Assembly: GCF_002252635.1 (NCBI RefSeq)
Contig: NZ_NQKX01000002.1
Span: 1-64,000, forward strand
DNA from: Synechococcus sp. MW101C3
GTDB taxonomy: Bacteria; Cyanobacteriota; Cyanobacteriia; PCC-6307; Cyanobiaceae
Direction of reading: 5' to 3'
DNA: 64,000 nucleotides
Shown: piece after piece, positions 61,692 to 64,000 of the stretch
Position numbering within the stretch: position 1 is the stretch's first letter
How the letters are laid out: every line of letters begins with the position of its first letter
The notes under the pieces: generated by a model
What the model was told of the DNA's origin: nothing
Seen by the model: only the letters and a program-made list of their open reading frames with translations
The model's database searches: none
Program-made: the position numbers and the translations under genes

Positions 61692-62921
61692 ATGGTCATT
61701 ACGCAGAGCTTCTTGTGGCCACATTCGCCATTTGTTTGGTCTGTGGGGAGTGATCGTGAGAATGGCCAGGACAATACCCCTGTGACTGTTTTGTAGATTG
61801 CGGACATGACGTCATTTTGCGATCATGCCAATGACCAGCTTGGTTCCCTTTGACTTTATTGATTCAGAGGATGGCTGGATCCAGTCTTCTGTGTCTGAAA
61901 GTCTGCATGACTGATTCATTGAGAAGGGAGGACTTTTCCTGACAGCCAGTGTCATCCTTCATTCAGCTCTCCACTGAAGAAGTTCTCCGCGCTGGCCTCT
62001 CTAGCTCTTCTCTTTCACTCTTATACATTTACAAGTAACTATATGTCTTGTCTGCTTCTCTAAGGCTCATTCAGGATCTCGGTCATTGCCCGGCTGGTAG
62101 TCATTCAGTCCTCCTCAATTGCTTGACGTATTGCTCGCTGTGCCCTTATGTTGCTTTCAACCGATGAGACAGGACTGCGCCGCAGTCGCTCACTCTCACC
62201 GGTCAGGCTCACAGCCTTGATGCTGAGAGCCAAAGTGTCTAATCCTTCCTCCAACAACAGCGCAACTTGCGCACCAACCCTATGCATCATTGCTAGCGGT
62301 ATTTGCTGCGGCTACAACATAGAAACGCTCCCCCAAGGTCGTACGGATCCCAGCCACTCCCGGTTGTGGTGCCGTCAACCGGTAGGTGCAAACGAGACGC
62401 CTGACGGTATTCAATCCGTTCAGCGCAGGGCATGCGGCCCCGTAGAGATACTCGTTCGACCAAACGACGGAGGGGTTTAGCGGGAGGACGAGGGCAGCAG
62501 ATGCCCGAGGACGGATCGAGCCGGTGCGCACCGTTGTGCGGGTCAACAGGCTTCCCGTGACTAAGTCTCTCCAGCGTTGCGCCAACACACAACAGGCGCC
62601 CATACATGCGCAGGACAGTATCAATAGACGCTAAGTCTTCCTCCTGCGGGGCCTTGCGGCCCTGACGCGCTACGCCCTTCCTTTGCCCATTGGGGCCCGG
62701 CGGTGCCGTCGCAGCGAGATCGAGCACGATCTCCTTCCCTCTTCCCATCTCTTCCAGATGGATCACCAGGGATGCGGTGCAAAACCGGCTTCCAGTCTCC
62801 GGATGGGACTGAAAAGAAGGGCAAGAACACCCGACGAACACCATCCAAATCCCCAATCCACCTGCATGCCTTCCAGACCTCTTGGAGGTCACTGCGTAGC
62901 AGGCAAGGCGCAGCGAGCGCC
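61692..62921. other. 1.2-kb region with only weak open frames
   Basis: The first 400 bp are clearly AT-rich and noncoding. On the minus strand a 61-codon frame (62105-62290; LLEEGLDTLALSIKAVSLTG...RAQRAIRQAIEED, helical) and a 114-codon frame (62280-62624) overlap by 11 nt and could be one broken gene or two coupled ones; a longer minus-strand frame (62293-62892) covers the same DNA in another phase. No family is recognised for any of them. Confidence 0.4.
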
Positions 62922-62970
62922 TGACGTGACCCCCTTTGCTGGTCCAGTTCCTCTGAGAGCTTGGGGGTAG

Positions 62971-63780
62971 TCAGGCCGCTCTCCACTGCTGGAGGACTTC
63001 CAGGGGCGTACGCCCCTGGAGCGCCGAATGCGGTCTGTAGGTGTTGTACTCGATTCGGTGCTGTTCCGCCAACAGCCTGGCTTCCGCCACCGTTGCGAAC
63101 AGCTCGATATTCAGGAACTCATCCCGGAAGCGGCCGTTGAACGACTCCACGAATGGATTCTCCCAGGGCGAACCTGGCTCGATGTAAGCCGTACACAAAC
63201 CGCTGCCTGTGCACCACTCCTGCAGGGCATGAGCAATGAACTCAGGCCCATTGTCCATTCGCAGATAGGTGGGTGCCGGAAACAGCCTGAGCAACTCCTC
63301 GATCGTGTCGATCACATCTACAGCCTTGCAGCGGCGGCCGACACGAATGGCCAGGCAGACCCGGCTGTATTCATCCAGCACGTTCAGGAACTTCAGCGTC
63401 CGTCCATCCATCGTCTGGTCAAACTGGAAGTCGATCGCCCAAACCTGGTGGGGGTATTCGGCCCGCAGGAGCTCTCTGGAGCCGCTGGCAGTGCGGGAAC
63501 GCTTGCGCCGGCGCGGCAGGGGCCGCTGGAGGCCCTCCTCCCGCCAGATCCGTTGCACCCGCTTGTGGTTGACACTCCAGCCCTCCAGCCGCAGCCGGCG
63601 GTAGACCAGACGCCGGCCCCAGCGCACATGGCGCCGGGCCAGCTCACGGATCCGCCGGCGGAGCTTCTGCTCCTCGATCGCCGCCACCGGCATGGGCCGG
63701 CGCTGGGTGTTGCGGTTCTGGCCGGCCAGCCGGCAGGCCCGTCTCTGGGAGACCCGGAATTGATCCTGCAGAACCATCAC
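62971..63780 (-). CDS. IS3 transposase OrfB (DDE integrase core)
   Basis: 269 residues from ATG 63780; the natural product is probably an OrfAB fusion made by -1 frameshifting. An N-terminal HTH_21 region (RVSQRRACRLAGQNRNTQRR, RRHVRWGRRLVYRRLRLEGWSVNHKRVQRIWREEGL) precedes the rve catalytic core with the DDE residues in VWAIDFQFDQTMDG, YLRMDNGPEFIAHAL and NPFVESFNGRFRDEF. RPHSALQGRTPLEVL closes it. The reading frame is intact, so the IS may be active. Confidence 0.93.
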   Translation of the reverse strand: MMVLQDQFRVSQRRACRLAGQNRNTQRRPMPVAAIEEQKLRRRIRELARRHVRWGRRLVYRRLRLEGWSVNHKRVQRIWREEGLQRPLPRRRKRSRTASGSRELLRAEYPHQVWAIDFQFDQTMDGRTLKFLNVLDEYSRVCLAIRVGRRCKAVDVIDTIEELLRLFPAPTYLRMDNGPEFIAHALQEWCTGSGLCTAYIEPGSPWENPFVESFNGRFRDEFLNIELFATVAEARLLAEQHRIEYNTYRPHSALQGRTPLEVLQQWRAA

Positions 63781-63803
63781 TGCCCTGCGACGTCGTTCCG
63801 GGC

Positions 63804-64000
63804 TCAGAAGTTTCCCTCGGCCAGCTCCTTCAGCATCGCCTTGTCCAGCTCAGCGTCGGCCAGCAATCGCTTGAGACGAGTGTTCTCCTGCTCAAGCTCC
63901 TTGAGGCGCTTGGCTTCTGTGGCCTTCATGCCGCCGTAGAGCTGCTGCCAGCGGTGGTAGCTCGGGACCGACACCTCCAGGGCTCGACACACGTCGGCGA
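63804..64000 (-). CDS. IS3 transposase OrfA, partial
   Basis: The frame enters from the right edge and ends with TGA at 63804-63806. It shows the end of the OrfA helix-turn-helix (CRALEVSVPSYHRWQQLYGG) and the leucine-zipper helix (KATEAKRLKELEQENTRLKRLLADAELDKAMLKELAEGNF). About 25 N-terminal residues are outside the window. OrfA binds the IS ends. Confidence 0.92.
   Translation of the reverse strand, partial: ADVCRALEVSVPSYHRWQQLYGGMKATEAKRLKELEQENTRLKRLLADAELDKAMLKELAEGNF
63810..63816 (-). promoter_or_regulatory. -1 frameshift slippery heptamer GGGAAAC
   Basis: Read on the minus strand in the OrfA phase, G GGA AAC lies two codons before the OrfA stop (TTC TGA). It matches the X XXY YYZ rule; slipping back one base continues into the OrfB frame as KLLSPERRRR, giving an OrfAB fusion transposase. 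Confidence 0.8.

Larger units (their letters stand above)
51946..64000. mobile_element. integrated satellite-like element at tRNA-Pro (right end beyond the window)
   Basis: The element starts at a tRNA-Pro 3' half and runs rightward: integrase, PIN/HTH toxin-antitoxin pair, an exported LprI-like cargo gene, a leftward four-gene regulator operon with a BRO-N protein, a palindromic divergent control region, a primase-SF3 helicase, an iteron cluster and a TerS-like gene; an IS3 element interrupts its right part. No capsid, tail, portal or large terminase gene is seen, so it is not a complete prophage. The gene order int - regulators - primase/helicase - ori - small terminase is that of phage satellites (PICI, P4-like) and of tycheposon-type elements of picocyanobacteria. 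The orientation of the tRNA scar predicts the intact tRNA-Pro to the right of 64,000. Confidence 0.75.
62922..64000 (-). mobile_element. IS3-family insertion sequence (partial at window edge)
   Basis: Two minus-strand genes, orfA and orfB, in different phases with a slippery heptamer between them, the classic IS3 design. The likely left terminal repeat begins at about 62922 (TGACGTGACCCCC), 49 bp beyond the orfB stop. The other end lies outside the window, so the terminal repeat and target duplication cannot be checked. It has inserted into the right part of the satellite-like element. Confidence 0.85.

Noticed and set aside
62293-62892. 199-codon minus-strand frame near the IS3 element
   Set aside because: Composition is Arg/Gly/Cys-rich without domain pattern, and it overlaps an alternative frame; left as unassigned sequence.
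51946-64000. Complete prophage
   Set aside because: There are integrase, regulator and replication genes but no recognisable capsid, portal, tail, lysis or large terminase gene in the visible 12 kb.

Overview
The window comes from a GC-rich unicellular cyanobacterium, most likely of the Synechococcus/Cyanobium (picocyanobacterial) lineage. It encodes photosystem I PsaK, cytochrome b6f PetN, the PSII biogenesis factor Psb29/Thf1, a DnaK3-DnaJ3 pair with a DUF3110 protein, CofH, and several cyanobacteria-restricted families (DUF2499, DUF3593, DUF1830, DUF7219). Gene density is high and many neighbours overlap by 1-4 nt.

Layout. 1-6.5 kb: cyclophilin, mtnP, and a minus-strand chaperone operon (dnaK3-dnaJ3-DUF3110-murQ). 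6.7-9.5 kb: phosphate transporter core pstC-pstA-pstB without pstS, followed by a hairpin-rich intergenic stretch and tRNA-Ser(GGA). 9.8-14 kb: 2Fe-2S ferredoxin, inositol-phosphatase family enzyme, hisZ, and a redox operon (4Fe-4S-type ferredoxin, cytochrome b561-like membrane protein, Tat/lipoprotein-like molybdopterin oxidoreductase). 14.7-24.3 kb: htpG, rpmB, an exported-looking peroxiredoxin, MscS channel, CsaB-like pyruvyltransferase, DUF2499/DUF3593/psaK, an FAD oxidoreductase and dxs. 24.5-33.8 kb: ilvA, scpB, yggT, MazG-like hydrolase, pyk with an extra C-terminal domain, a MacB-type permease, DUF1830 and ftsH. 33.9-46.2 kb: DUF7219, clpP, psb29, a tightly packed petN-small protein-cofH-membrane protein operon, clpS, purK, an orphan sugar-type ABC permease, recQ and aroB. 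46.2-51.7 kb: a class C beta-lactamase-fold hydrolase, a decayed IS1182-type transposase, and a stress cluster (CsbD, DUF1328, exported CsbD).

From 51,946 to the right edge lies an integrated element. It starts at a 3' half of tRNA-Pro(UGG), the expected attachment scar, and continues with a tyrosine recombinase, a PIN toxin/HTH antitoxin pair, a small exported LprI-like cargo protein, a leftward operon of four overlapping genes with a BRO-N antirepressor-like protein and an HTH protein, a large palindrome in the divergent control region, a 1,076-residue primase-SF3 helicase, an iteron array that looks like a replication origin just downstream of it, and a TerS-like HTH protein. No capsid, tail or large terminase gene is visible. 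This architecture resembles phage satellites (PICI/P4-like) and the tycheposon-type elements of picocyanobacteria, and is the most interesting system here. An IS3-family insertion sequence with a -1 frameshift heptamer sits at the right edge; the intact tRNA-Pro should lie beyond 64 kb.

Limits: function calls are from reading translated sequence and family knowledge only; no database search was possible. Start codons, especially GTG/TTG ones, are judgements.
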